Part shown: positions 50,947 through 61,134 of the stretch, in pieces
Numbering within the stretch: the stretch's first letter is position 1
Layout of the letters: each line of letters begins with the position of its first letter
NCBI GenBank assembly: GCA_044226035.1
Contig: JBGAHT010000005.1
Coordinates: 6,223 to 70,222 of the forward strand
Direction: 5' to 3'
DNA from: Pseudoluteimonas sp044226035
GTDB lineage: Bacteria > Pseudomonadota > Gammaproteobacteria > Xanthomonadales > Xanthomonadaceae
DNA length: 64,000 nt
The notes under the pieces: generated by a model
The model's database searches: none
What the model saw: only the letters and a program-made list of their open reading frames with translations
What the model was told of the DNA's origin: nothing
Position numbers and translations under genes: made by a program

Positions 50947-51867
50947 ATGATGGACGCTTTCCACCGCATTCTCACTTCGCAGCGCCAGCGTTTCGCGCGC
51001 CTCGCCAGCGACGCCGGCGCGCTCGCCGCGCGCCGCCCGCGTGCCGCGCGCGTGGCCCTGGTCGGGTTCGGGCTGGCGCTGGGCTTCGGCCTCAGCGTCG
51101 GCGCCGGCGCGCTGCGCCAGGCGTCACTGCAATCGCAACTGGCCGCGCAGCGCGCGCAGTCGGCCGCGATGCAGCGCGAGCTCAACGCCATGGCCGCGCG
51201 CCTGGGCGAGCTGCAGGCCGATGCCAATCGCCTGAACGCGCTCGGCGACCGCCTGACCCGCGCCGGCCAGCTCGGCGACGGCGAATTCGATTTCGACAAG
51301 CCCGTCCCGGTGGGCGGCGTCGGCCCGGTGCACGACATCACCGCCGGCGAACTCGACCGCGGCATCGCCACCCTGGCCGCGCAGTTCCGCCAGTCCGGCG
51401 ACCAGCTCTCGGTGCTGGAATCGCTGCTGTTCAGCCACAAGCTCGAGCAGGACGCGGTGCCCTCGGGCATGCCGGTCGCGAACAGCTACATCACCTCCGG
51501 CTTCGGCGGCCGCGCCGATCCCATGGGCGGCGGCGGCGAGTTCCACAAGGGCATCGACTTCAAGGCCAGTACCGGCGATCCGGTGATGGCGGTGGCCGAC
51601 GGCGTGGTCAGCTTCGCCGGCGTCCGCTCCGGTTACGGCAACGTGGTCGAAATCGACCACGGCAACGGCTACGTCACCCGCTACGCGCACAACTCGCGCC
51701 TGCTGGTGCGGGTCGGCGACCTGGTGCATGCCGGCGGCGTGATCGCCAAGGCCGGCTCGACCGGCCGTTCCACCGGCGCGCACGTGCACCTCGAGGTCTG
51801 GGACAACGGCCACGTGGTGAATCCGGCCCGGTTCCTCGCGCTCAACGGCGGCAACCGCCGCGGCTGA
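50947..51867 (+). CDS. M23 family (LytM-type) membrane-anchored metallopeptidase
   Basis: 306 residues: a short cytoplasmic start, one transmembrane helix (VALVGFGLALGFGLSVGAGAL), a Gln/Ala-rich coiled coil (residues ~60-105), and the LytM domain near residues 180-290. Zinc-binding residues are present: FHKGIDFKA (H and D), HGNGYVTRYAH and HVHLEVWDNG. It is therefore probably an active peptidoglycan endopeptidase, unlike degenerate EnvC/NlpD activators. Precedes secA, as in other gammaproteobacteria of this group. Confidence 0.92.
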   Translation: MMDAFHRILTSQRQRFARLASDAGALAARRPRAARVALVGFGLALGFGLSVGAGALRQASLQSQLAAQRAQSAAMQRELNAMAARLGELQADANRLNALGDRLTRAGQLGDGEFDFDKPVPVGGVGPVHDITAGELDRGIATLAAQFRQSGDQLSVLESLLFSHKLEQDAVPSGMPVANSYITSGFGGRADPMGGGGEFHKGIDFKASTGDPVMAVADGVVSFAGVRSGYGNVVEIDHGNGYVTRYAHNSRLLVRVGDLVHAGGVIAKAGSTGRSTGAHVHLEVWDNGHVVNPARFLALNGGNRRG

Positions 51868-51914
51868 CGGGCGGCGGTCGACGGGGCTTTTGTCGCGCGC
51901 AGACGCCCCCACGT

Positions 51915-51959
51915 TACAATCCGCACCCCCAACCGACAGGGCGCCCGTGCGCCCTGTCG
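51915..51959 (+). promoter_or_regulatory. secA promoter -10 and leader hairpin
   Basis: TACAAT (51915-51920) is a good -10; TTGTCG 19 bases upstream is a weak -35. Downstream, arms 51934-51944 and 51949-51959 form a perfect 11-bp stem (CGACAGGGCGC) with a 4-base loop, in the predicted 5' leader about 60 bases before the secA ATG. No T-run follows it. No SecM-like gene is present in this leader. Confidence 0.55.
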
Positions 51960-52017
51960 CCGTCTGGGCCCCGCCATCGACGCCGCGAAGCGGCCATCTT
52001 CCCGGAACCGGTTTCCC

Positions 52018-54732
<2,715 letters not shown>

Positions 54733-54737
54733 CTTCA

Positions 54738-54847
54738 CTCCCTCCCCTTCGATGAAGGGGAGGGTTGGGGTGGGGTTGCATGCCTGCTAGCGACGCGAGC
54801 TCCGCACAATCCCCTCCCAACCTCCCCCTTCCAGGGAAGGGGGAGGA
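54738..54847 (+). repeat. CCTCCCC-type double palindrome between secA and mutT-thiE
   Basis: Hairpin 54742-54762 (9-bp stem CTCCCCTTC/GAAGGGGAG) directly follows the secA stop. A second hairpin 54822-54845 (11-bp stem CTCCCCCTTCC/GGAAGGGGGAG) lies inside the downstream frame. The first could act as a secA terminator. Confidence 0.88.
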
Positions 54848-55790
54848 GAAAATCGTCCACGTTGTCGCCGGCGTCATCCGCGATGCGCGCGGCCGCGTCC
54901 TGCTTGCGCGGCGCACCGAGGGCCGCGACCTGTCCGGCCTGTGGGAATTCCCCGGCGGCAAGGTCGAACCGGGCGAGTCGGCCGAAGCCGCGCTCGCGCG
55001 CGAATTGCGCGAGGAACTCGGGATCGGGGCGACGGTCGGCGCGCGCCTGATCGAGGTGCCGCAACGCTATCCGCACAAGCGCCTGCGACTGGACGTGCGC
55101 GACATCGCCGCGTGGTCCGGCACGCCGCGCGGCCTCGATGGCCAGGCGCTGGCCTGGGTGCCGCCGCGCAAGCTGGCCGATTACCCGATGCCGCCGGCCG
55201 ACCGCCCGGTGGTCGCCGCGTTGCTGCAGCCGGCCGAATACCTGGTGACGCCCACGCCCGGCGCCGACGACCGCGCATGGCTCGAGCGCCTGCGCGCATC
55301 CCTCGACGCCGGAATCGGCCGCGTGCAGCTGCGCGCGCCCGGGCTCGATCCGTCGCGCTGGCGCGCGCTGGTGGCCGAAGCCGCGAGCCTGTGCCGCGCG
55401 CGCGGCGTCGAGGCGCTGCTCAACGGCGATGCCGATCTCGCGCGCGAATACGGCCTCGGCCTGCACTTGCGCGCGCAGCAGTTGCCGGCGTTCGACACAG
55501 GGATGCGCGTTCCCGGCCAGCCGCTCGCTGCGTCCTGCCACGACGCCGGCGACCTGCGGCGCGCGGCCGCGCTGGGCTGCGATTTCGTCGTGCTCGGCGC
55601 GGTGCTGCCGACGCCGAGCCATCCCGGCCTCGTCGGCATGGGCTGGGACGGATTCGCCGCCTTGCGCGAAACCAGCGACCTGCCGATCCACGCCATCGGC
55701 GGGCTGGCGCGCGCCGACATCGCGACCGCGCGCGCGCACGGCGCGCAGGGCATCGCCGCGATCCGCGGCCTGTGGGCCGCGTCGCCGTAG
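54780..55790 (+). CDS. Fused Nudix hydrolase (MutT) and thiamine phosphate synthase-like (ThiE) protein
   Basis: The N-terminal domain is a Nudix hydrolase: the Nudix box GGKVEPGESAEAALARELREELGI is complete, giving 8-oxo-dGTP clean-up as the likely role. The C-terminal ~180 residues have a ThiE-type TIM barrel (RVQLRAPG, LLNGDADLAREYGLGLHLRAQQL, GCDFVVLGAVLPTPSHPG, HAIGG). Such fusions are common in Pseudomonas and xanthomonads; whether the ThiE half makes TMP is doubtful. The first ~20 residues (SSAQSPPNLPLPGKGEE) are repeat-encoded; native sequence resumes at IVHVVAGVIRD. secA-mutT adjacency is ancestral. Confidence 0.9.
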   Translation: MPASDASSAQSPPNLPLPGKGEEKIVHVVAGVIRDARGRVLLARRTEGRDLSGLWEFPGGKVEPGESAEAALARELREELGIGATVGARLIEVPQRYPHKRLRLDVRDIAAWSGTPRGLDGQALAWVPPRKLADYPMPPADRPVVAALLQPAEYLVTPTPGADDRAWLERLRASLDAGIGRVQLRAPGLDPSRWRALVAEAASLCRARGVEALLNGDADLAREYGLGLHLRAQQLPAFDTGMRVPGQPLAASCHDAGDLRRAAALGCDFVVLGAVLPTPSHPGLVGMGWDGFAALRETSDLPIHAIGGLARADIATARAHGAQGIAAIRGLWAASP

Positions 55791-55910
55791 CCGCGGCGGA
55801 AGCCGCGGCCGACCCGTCCACGCGCAGGCACGGCCCCTGACCAATGGCCGGGGCCGCGTGTTGCCCGGCCCGGTAGAGTCCATGGACATCGCATCCATGG
55901 GGAAAAAACG

Positions 55911-58409
55911 ATGACCCGCATCCCGCGGAATCCTTGGCCGAAGGCGGTCGCCGTCGCGGCCATCGCGATCTCCTTCGCGACGCCCGCGCTCGCCGGCTAT
56001 GACGCGCCGCCGCCGGAACTGCTGAAGGTGCTCAAGGCACCGCCGCCGCCGTCGCCGGACGTGGACCCCACCGGCCGGCGCCTGCTGCTGACCACCAGCC
56101 AGACCTATCCGTCGATCGAGCGCGTCGCGCGGCCGTACTACAAGCTCGCCGGCGTGCGCCTGGAGCCGCAGAACCGCAGCCGCCACGACACCTCCGGCGG
56201 TTACGGCATTCCGGCCTGCGTCGCCGATTTCACCCTGGTCGAGATCGCCGGCGGCAAGCAGACCAAGGTGGCGCTGCCCGCGGGCGCGTGCCCGGGCGGC
56301 GCGCTGTGGTCGCCGGACGGCAATCGCTTCGCGTTCCAGAACGTCACCGCCGATGCGGTGGAACTGTGGCTGGGCGATGCCGCGAGCGGGCAGGCGCACA
56401 AGGTGCCGGGCCTGCGCCTGAACCCGATCTTCGGCTACACCGTGCAGTGGCTGGGCGGCAGCAAGACGCTGCTGGTCAAGCGCGTGCCGGAGGGACAGGG
56501 CGCGCCGCCGGCCGAAGACGCGACGACCACCGGCCCCGACATCCAGCAGGCGCTGGGCGGGCAGGGCGAGAGCAGCACCTACGAGGCGCGCGACACGCTC
56601 GCCAGCGAACTCGACGAGAAACGCTTCGCCTGGTACGGCGCCTCGCAGCTGGCGCTGGTCGATGCCGGCAGCGGCAGCGTGCGCAACGTCGGTTCGCCCG
56701 CGATCTACTACCAGGTCAGCGGCGCGCCCGACGGCGTGCACGTCCTGACCCAGGCGCTGAAGCCGCCGTTCTCGCACGCGGTGACCTACCAGCGCTTCGC
56801 CCACGACATGGCGGTGCTGGACGTGTCGAACGGGACGTCCGCGCCGATCGCCAGCCTGCCGCTGGCCGATCGCGTGCCGGTGGCCGGCGTGCCGGAAGGC
56901 CCGATCAACTTCGACTGGCGCGCGACCGATCCGGCCACGCTGGTGTGGTCCGAGGCGCTCGACATGGGCGACTGGAAGGTCGAAGTGCCCGCGCGCGACA
57001 GGCTGATGATGCTCAAGGCGCCGTTCACCGCGAAGCCGGTGGAGATCGCGCGCACCAGGCAGCGCTTCTCCGGCTTCGCCTGGAGCCCGCGGCCGCACGT
57101 CGCGTTCCGCTACGAATACGACGAGAACCGCCACTGGACGACCACGCGGATCGTCGATGTCGACAAGCCCGGCGACGAGGGTCGCGTGCTGTGGGACATG
57201 TCCAGCGACGAGCTGTACCGGAACCCGGGCAACTTCGTGTTCGAAGCGCAGGCCAATGGCGCCTACACCACGCGCATGGACGGCGACCGCGTGTTCCTCA
57301 GCGGGCAGGGCGCCTCGCCGCAGGGCGACCGTCCGTTCCTCGACCGCCTCGACCTGGCGACGCTGGAGAGCGAACGCCTGTTCCGCAGCGGCGCGGACGA
57401 ATACGACCAGTTCCTCGATTTCGCCGGCGGCTCCGGCAAGTACCTCACCTGGCACCAGTCGGTGATGGATCCGCCGAACGCGTTCCTGCGCACGCTCGGC
57501 GCGGCCCGGGCCGACGCGGCGCCGGGCGAGGCGCAATTCGCCTCCGACGGCACCCAGCTCACCCGGGTGCCCGATCCCACCCCCGAGGTGCGCAAGATCA
57601 GGAAGCAGCTGGTGTCCTACAAGCGCGCCGATGGCCTGGACCTGTCGTTCACCCTGTACACGCCGCCCGGCTACCAGCCCGGCACGCGCCTGCCGGCGGT
57701 GCTGTACGCGTATCCGGCCGACTTCGCCAGCAGCGAGCAGGCCGGGCAGGTGTCCGGCTCGCAGCAGACCTTCACCCGCCTGCCGTACTACCGGCTGCTG
57801 CTGCTGGCCGGTTACGCGATCATCGACAACGCCAGCTTCCCCATCGTCGGCGACCCGAGGACCGCGTACGACACCTACCTCGAACAGCTCGAGGCGGACG
57901 CCAGGGCCGCGGTCGACAAGGCGGTCGAGATGGGCGTGGTGGACCGCGACCGCATCGGCGTCACCGGCCACAGCCACGGCGCGCTGATGACCGCGAACCT
58001 GATCGCGCACACCGACCTGTTCAAGGCGGGCGTGGCGACCAGCGGTTCCTACAACAAGACGCTGACCCCGTTCGGCTTCCAGAACGAACGCCGCTCGGTG
58101 TGGCAGGCGCGCGATGTCTACATCAAGGCCTCGCCGTTCTTCTACGCCGACAAGATCAAGCTGCCGCTGCTGCTGGTGCATGGCGAAGACGACGCCAACC
58201 CCGGCACCGAGCCGATCCAGTCGCGCAAGCTGTTCCAGGCCATCCGCGGCAACGGCGGCACCACGCGGCTGGTGATGCTGCCGCACGAACCGCACTGGTA
58301 CACCGCGCTGGAGTCGAACGAACAGGTCGTGTACGAAATGCTGAACTGGTTCGATACCTACGTGAAGAACGCGCCGGCGGCGAAGGATCAGCCGGCGAGC
58401 GCGCGATAG
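55911..58409 (+). CDS. Secreted S9 family serine peptidase, glutamyl-endopeptidase-like (S9D)
   Basis: 832 residues with a Sec signal peptide (cut after ALA, residue 28), a beta-propeller and a C-terminal alpha/beta-hydrolase. Catalytic S688 lies in GHSHG; the Asp is in GEDDANPGT and the His in LPHEPHWY. The segment TLTPFGFQNERRSVWQA closely resembles plant chloroplast glutamyl endopeptidase (CGEP, MEROPS S9D) and its bacterial relatives, so cleavage after Glu is a fair guess. Probably periplasmic or exported. The 3' end overlaps coaE (minus) by 22 bases. Confidence 0.9.
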   Translation: MTRIPRNPWPKAVAVAAIAISFATPALAGYDAPPPELLKVLKAPPPPSPDVDPTGRRLLLTTSQTYPSIERVARPYYKLAGVRLEPQNRSRHDTSGGYGIPACVADFTLVEIAGGKQTKVALPAGACPGGALWSPDGNRFAFQNVTADAVELWLGDAASGQAHKVPGLRLNPIFGYTVQWLGGSKTLLVKRVPEGQGAPPAEDATTTGPDIQQALGGQGESSTYEARDTLASELDEKRFAWYGASQLALVDAGSGSVRNVGSPAIYYQVSGAPDGVHVLTQALKPPFSHAVTYQRFAHDMAVLDVSNGTSAPIASLPLADRVPVAGVPEGPINFDWRATDPATLVWSEALDMGDWKVEVPARDRLMMLKAPFTAKPVEIARTRQRFSGFAWSPRPHVAFRYEYDENRHWTTTRIVDVDKPGDEGRVLWDMSSDELYRNPGNFVFEAQANGAYTTRMDGDRVFLSGQGASPQGDRPFLDRLDLATLESERLFRSGADEYDQFLDFAGGSGKYLTWHQSVMDPPNAFLRTLGAARADAAPGEAQFASDGTQLTRVPDPTPEVRKIRKQLVSYKRADGLDLSFTLYTPPGYQPGTRLPAVLYAYPADFASSEQAGQVSGSQQTFTRLPYYRLLLLAGYAIIDNASFPIVGDPRTAYDTYLEQLEADARAAVDKAVEMGVVDRDRIGVTGHSHGALMTANLIAHTDLFKAGVATSGSYNKTLTPFGFQNERRSVWQARDVYIKASPFFYADKIKLPLLLVHGEDDANPGTEPIQSRKLFQAIRGNGGTTRLVMLPHEPHWYTALESNEQVVYEMLNWFDTYVKNAPAAKDQPASAR

Positions 58410-58999
58410 CGCCGGTCCAGCGCCGCGACCTGCGCGTCGAGCGCGTCGAGCGGGCCGTCGTTGGCGATGACGTCGTCGGCGATGGCCAGCCGTTCGCGGC
58501 GCGTCACCTGCGCCGCGAGCATGCCGGCGGCGAGCGATGCGTCGATGCCGTCGCGCCGCTGCAGCCGCTCCATCTGCACGGCCGCGGGCACGTCGACCAC
58601 GAGGATCCGCGACAGCCACGGATAGGCGCCGCGCCCGCCGACTTCGGCCAGCAGCGGGATCGCGGCGATGGCGTAGGGCGAGGCCGCCGACGCGCACTGC
58701 GCCGCGAGCATGGCGCGCACGCGCGGGTGCACGATGGCCTCGAGCCTGCGGCGCGCATCCGGGTCGGAGAACACGCGCCGCCGCATCGCGGCGCGGTCGA
58801 GGCTGCCGTCGGCGGCGAGGATGTCGCGCCCGAACGCGGCGACGGTTTCGGCCAGCCCGTCGCTGCCTGGCGCGAGCGCGGCGCGCGCGGCGAGGTCGGC
58901 GTCGGCGACGACGATGCCCAAGGCCTCGAAGCGGCGCGAGACCTCGCTCTTGCCGGAGGCGATTCCGCCGGTCAGGCCGATGGCGTACGCCGTGCCCAC
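58388..58999 (-). CDS. coaE: Dephospho-CoA kinase
   Basis: Final step of CoA synthesis: phosphorylates dephospho-CoA at the ribose 3'-OH. P-loop GGIASGKS at 11-18, DADLAARAALAPG, and IVHPRVRAML with the CoA-binding PLLAEVG. 203 residues. Last gene of the minus-strand pilB-pilC-pilD-coaE row, ten bases after pilD. Confidence 0.96.
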   Translation of the reverse strand: MGTAYAIGLTGGIASGKSEVSRRFEALGIVVADADLAARAALAPGSDGLAETVAAFGRDILAADGSLDRAAMRRRVFSDPDARRRLEAIVHPRVRAMLAAQCASAASPYAIAAIPLLAEVGGRGAYPWLSRILVVDVPAAVQMERLQRRDGIDASLAAGMLAAQVTRRERLAIADDVIANDGPLDALDAQVAALDRRYRALAG

Positions 59000-59009
59000 G
59001 TTCGCGATT

Positions 59010-59873
59010 TCAGCGCAACCCGCTCAGGCGCAGGTAGAGGTCGATCAGCGGCTGGCCCCAGAAGAACGCGATCCAGCCGGCGACGGCGAGGTAGGGCCCG
59101 AACGGGATCGGCGTCGCACGGTCGCGGCCCTTGGCCCACAGCCACAGCGAACCGACGATGGCGCCGACCAGCGAGGACAGCAGGATCGTCGGCAGGATGC
59201 CCATGAGCCCGGTCCACGCGCCGATCGCGGCGAGCAGCTTGAAGTCGCCGTGGCCCATGCCTTCCTTGCCGGTGAGCTGCTTGAACAGCCACCACACCGA
59301 CCACAGGCTGAGGTAACCGACGATGGCGCCCTCGATCGCCGGCTTGGGATCGACGTACAACTGTTCGTGCGCGGCGATCATCCCCAGCCACAGCAGCGGC
59401 AGGGTCAGCTGGTCGGGCAGCAGCTGCGTGCGCAGGTCGATGCCGGCGAGCGCGACCAGGAAACAGCTGAACACGATCGCGCCGAAGCCCTGCCAGCCGA
59501 AGCCGAAGCGCCACGCGCTGGCCAGCACCAGCAGCATCGTGACCAGTTCCACCAGCGGGTACTGGATCGAGATCGGCGCGCGGCAATGCCCGCAGCGGCC
59601 GCGCAGCGCGAGCCAGCTCAGCACCGGGATGTTCTCGTACCAGCGCAGCGCGGCCTTGCAGTGCGGGCAGTGCGAACGCTCGACCACGATCCCCGGCGGT
59701 GGCGGATCGTAGAGCTCGGGCTCGCCGAGGATTTCGCGGCTGTCGCGCTTCCACTGCCATTCCAGCCGGCGCGGCAGGCGCAGGATCACCACGTTGAGGA
59801 AACTGCCGAGCGCCAGGCCGAGGCCGGCCGCGGCGGAATAGCCGAGGCCGGGATGCGCGTCGAGGAAGGCCAT
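59010..59873 (-). CDS. pilD: Prepilin leader peptidase / N-methyltransferase PilD
   Basis: Polytopic aspartic peptidase that cleaves and methylates type IV prepilins and the GspG-K pseudopilins of this window. Zinc cysteines C69, C72, C94 and C97 (CPHC, CGHC); catalytic aspartates D146 (GIDLRTQLLPD) and D210 (GMGHGDFKLL). 287 residues, eight or so transmembrane segments. No separate gspO is present in the T2SS operon, so PilD probably serves both systems. Confidence 0.96.
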   Translation of the reverse strand: MAFLDAHPGLGYSAAAGLGLALGSFLNVVILRLPRRLEWQWKRDSREILGEPELYDPPPPGIVVERSHCPHCKAALRWYENIPVLSWLALRGRCGHCRAPISIQYPLVELVTMLLVLASAWRFGFGWQGFGAIVFSCFLVALAGIDLRTQLLPDQLTLPLLWLGMIAAHEQLYVDPKPAIEGAIVGYLSLWSVWWLFKQLTGKEGMGHGDFKLLAAIGAWTGLMGILPTILLSSLVGAIVGSLWLWAKGRDRATPIPFGPYLAVAGWIAFFWGQPLIDLYLRLSGLR

Positions 59874-59879
59874 CCGCGA

Positions 59880-61130
59880 TCAGACCACCGCGGCGAGCTT
59901 GAAGATCGGCAGGTACATGGCGATCACCATGCTGCCGACGATCACGCCGAGGATGACCACGATGATCGGCTCGATCAGGCTCGCCAGCGCGTCCACTGCG
60001 TTGTTGACCTCTTCCTCGTAGAACTCGGCGACCTTGTACAGCATCGCGTCGAGCGCGCCGGCCTCCTCGCCGATCGCGGTCATCTGGATGACCATGTGCG
60101 GGAACAGGCCGGTCTGCTTCATCGCCATGTTCACCGGATAGCCCACCGAAACATCGTCGCGCACGCGCTTCACCGCGGCCTCGTACACCGTGTTGCCGGT
60201 GGCGCCGGCGACCGAGTCCAGCGCCTCGACCAGCGGCACGCCGGCGGCGAAGGTCACGGCCAGCGTGCGCGCGAAGCGGGCCAGCGCCGCCTCGTGCATG
60301 ATCTTGCCGATCACCGGCACGCGCAGGATCATCCGGTCGAGGAAGTGCGAGAACGCGGGCGAGCGCTTCTTGAAGAAGATGAAGGCGAAGATCGCGCCGC
60401 CGGTCACGAACAGGATCAGCCACCAGAACTTCACCACGAATTTGCTGATACCGATGATGAACTTGGTGAAGGCGGGCAGGTCGGCGCCGAAACCCTTGAA
60501 CACTTCCTCGAACTGAGGCACCACGAAGATCAGCAGGATCGCGCTGACCAGGATCGCCGCGGCGATGACCATGGCCGGGTAGAACAGCGCCTTCTTGATC
60601 TTGCCCTTCAGGCTCTCGATGTTTTCCTTGTAGGTGGCGATGGTGTCGAGCACGGTGTCGAGCACGCCAGCCGATTCGCCGGCCTTGACCAGGTTGCGGT
60701 ACAGCTCGTCGAATTGCACCGGGTGCTTGGACAGCGCCTCGTAGATCGAGGAGCCGCCCTCGATGTCGGCGCGCAAGTTGTTGATCAGGTCCTTGAACTT
60801 CGGGTTCTTCTGCCCGCCGGCGATGATCTCGAGCGAGGCCACGATCGGCACGCCGGATTTCATCATCGTCGCCAGCTGGCGGCTGAAGAAGGCGATGTCC
60901 TTGGCGGAAATGCTCCGGCCCGCGCCGCCGAACAGCGGCTTGCCCTTGGGCTTGACCACGGTCGGGGTGATGCCCTGGCGGCGCAGTTCGGCGCGGATCA
61001 GGTTGGCGTTCTTGCCGGGCTGCTCGCCCTTCATCTTCACGCCGCGCTTGTCGGTGCCTTCCCAGACGAAGATCGGCGTCGGCTCGGCGCGGCGGGTCGC
61101 GGTCTTGGCGGCGTTTCGGGTCACGGCCAT
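59880..61130 (-). CDS. pilC: Type IV pilus inner-membrane platform protein PilC
   Basis: Paralogue of GspF for pilus assembly. Two T2SSF domains (FFSRQLATMMKSGVPIVASLEII; LARFARTLAVTFAAGVPLVEAL), hydrophobic segments around residues 190-215, 240-265 and the last 30. 416 residues. Only four bases separate it from pilB, and six from pilD. Confidence 0.96.
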   Translation of the reverse strand: MAVTRNAAKTATRRAEPTPIFVWEGTDKRGVKMKGEQPGKNANLIRAELRRQGITPTVVKPKGKPLFGGAGRSISAKDIAFFSRQLATMMKSGVPIVASLEIIAGGQKNPKFKDLINNLRADIEGGSSIYEALSKHPVQFDELYRNLVKAGESAGVLDTVLDTIATYKENIESLKGKIKKALFYPAMVIAAAILVSAILLIFVVPQFEEVFKGFGADLPAFTKFIIGISKFVVKFWWLILFVTGGAIFAFIFFKKRSPAFSHFLDRMILRVPVIGKIMHEAALARFARTLAVTFAAGVPLVEALDSVAGATGNTVYEAAVKRVRDDVSVGYPVNMAMKQTGLFPHMVIQMTAIGEEAGALDAMLYKVAEFYEEEVNNAVDALASLIEPIIVVILGVIVGSMVIAMYLPIFKLAAVV

Positions 61131-61134
61131 GGGC

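Noticed and set aside
54735..58697. 1320-codon open frame on the minus strand opposite mutT-thiE and the S9 peptidase
   Set aside because: Same compositional shadow; the plus-strand genes have complete catalytic motifs.
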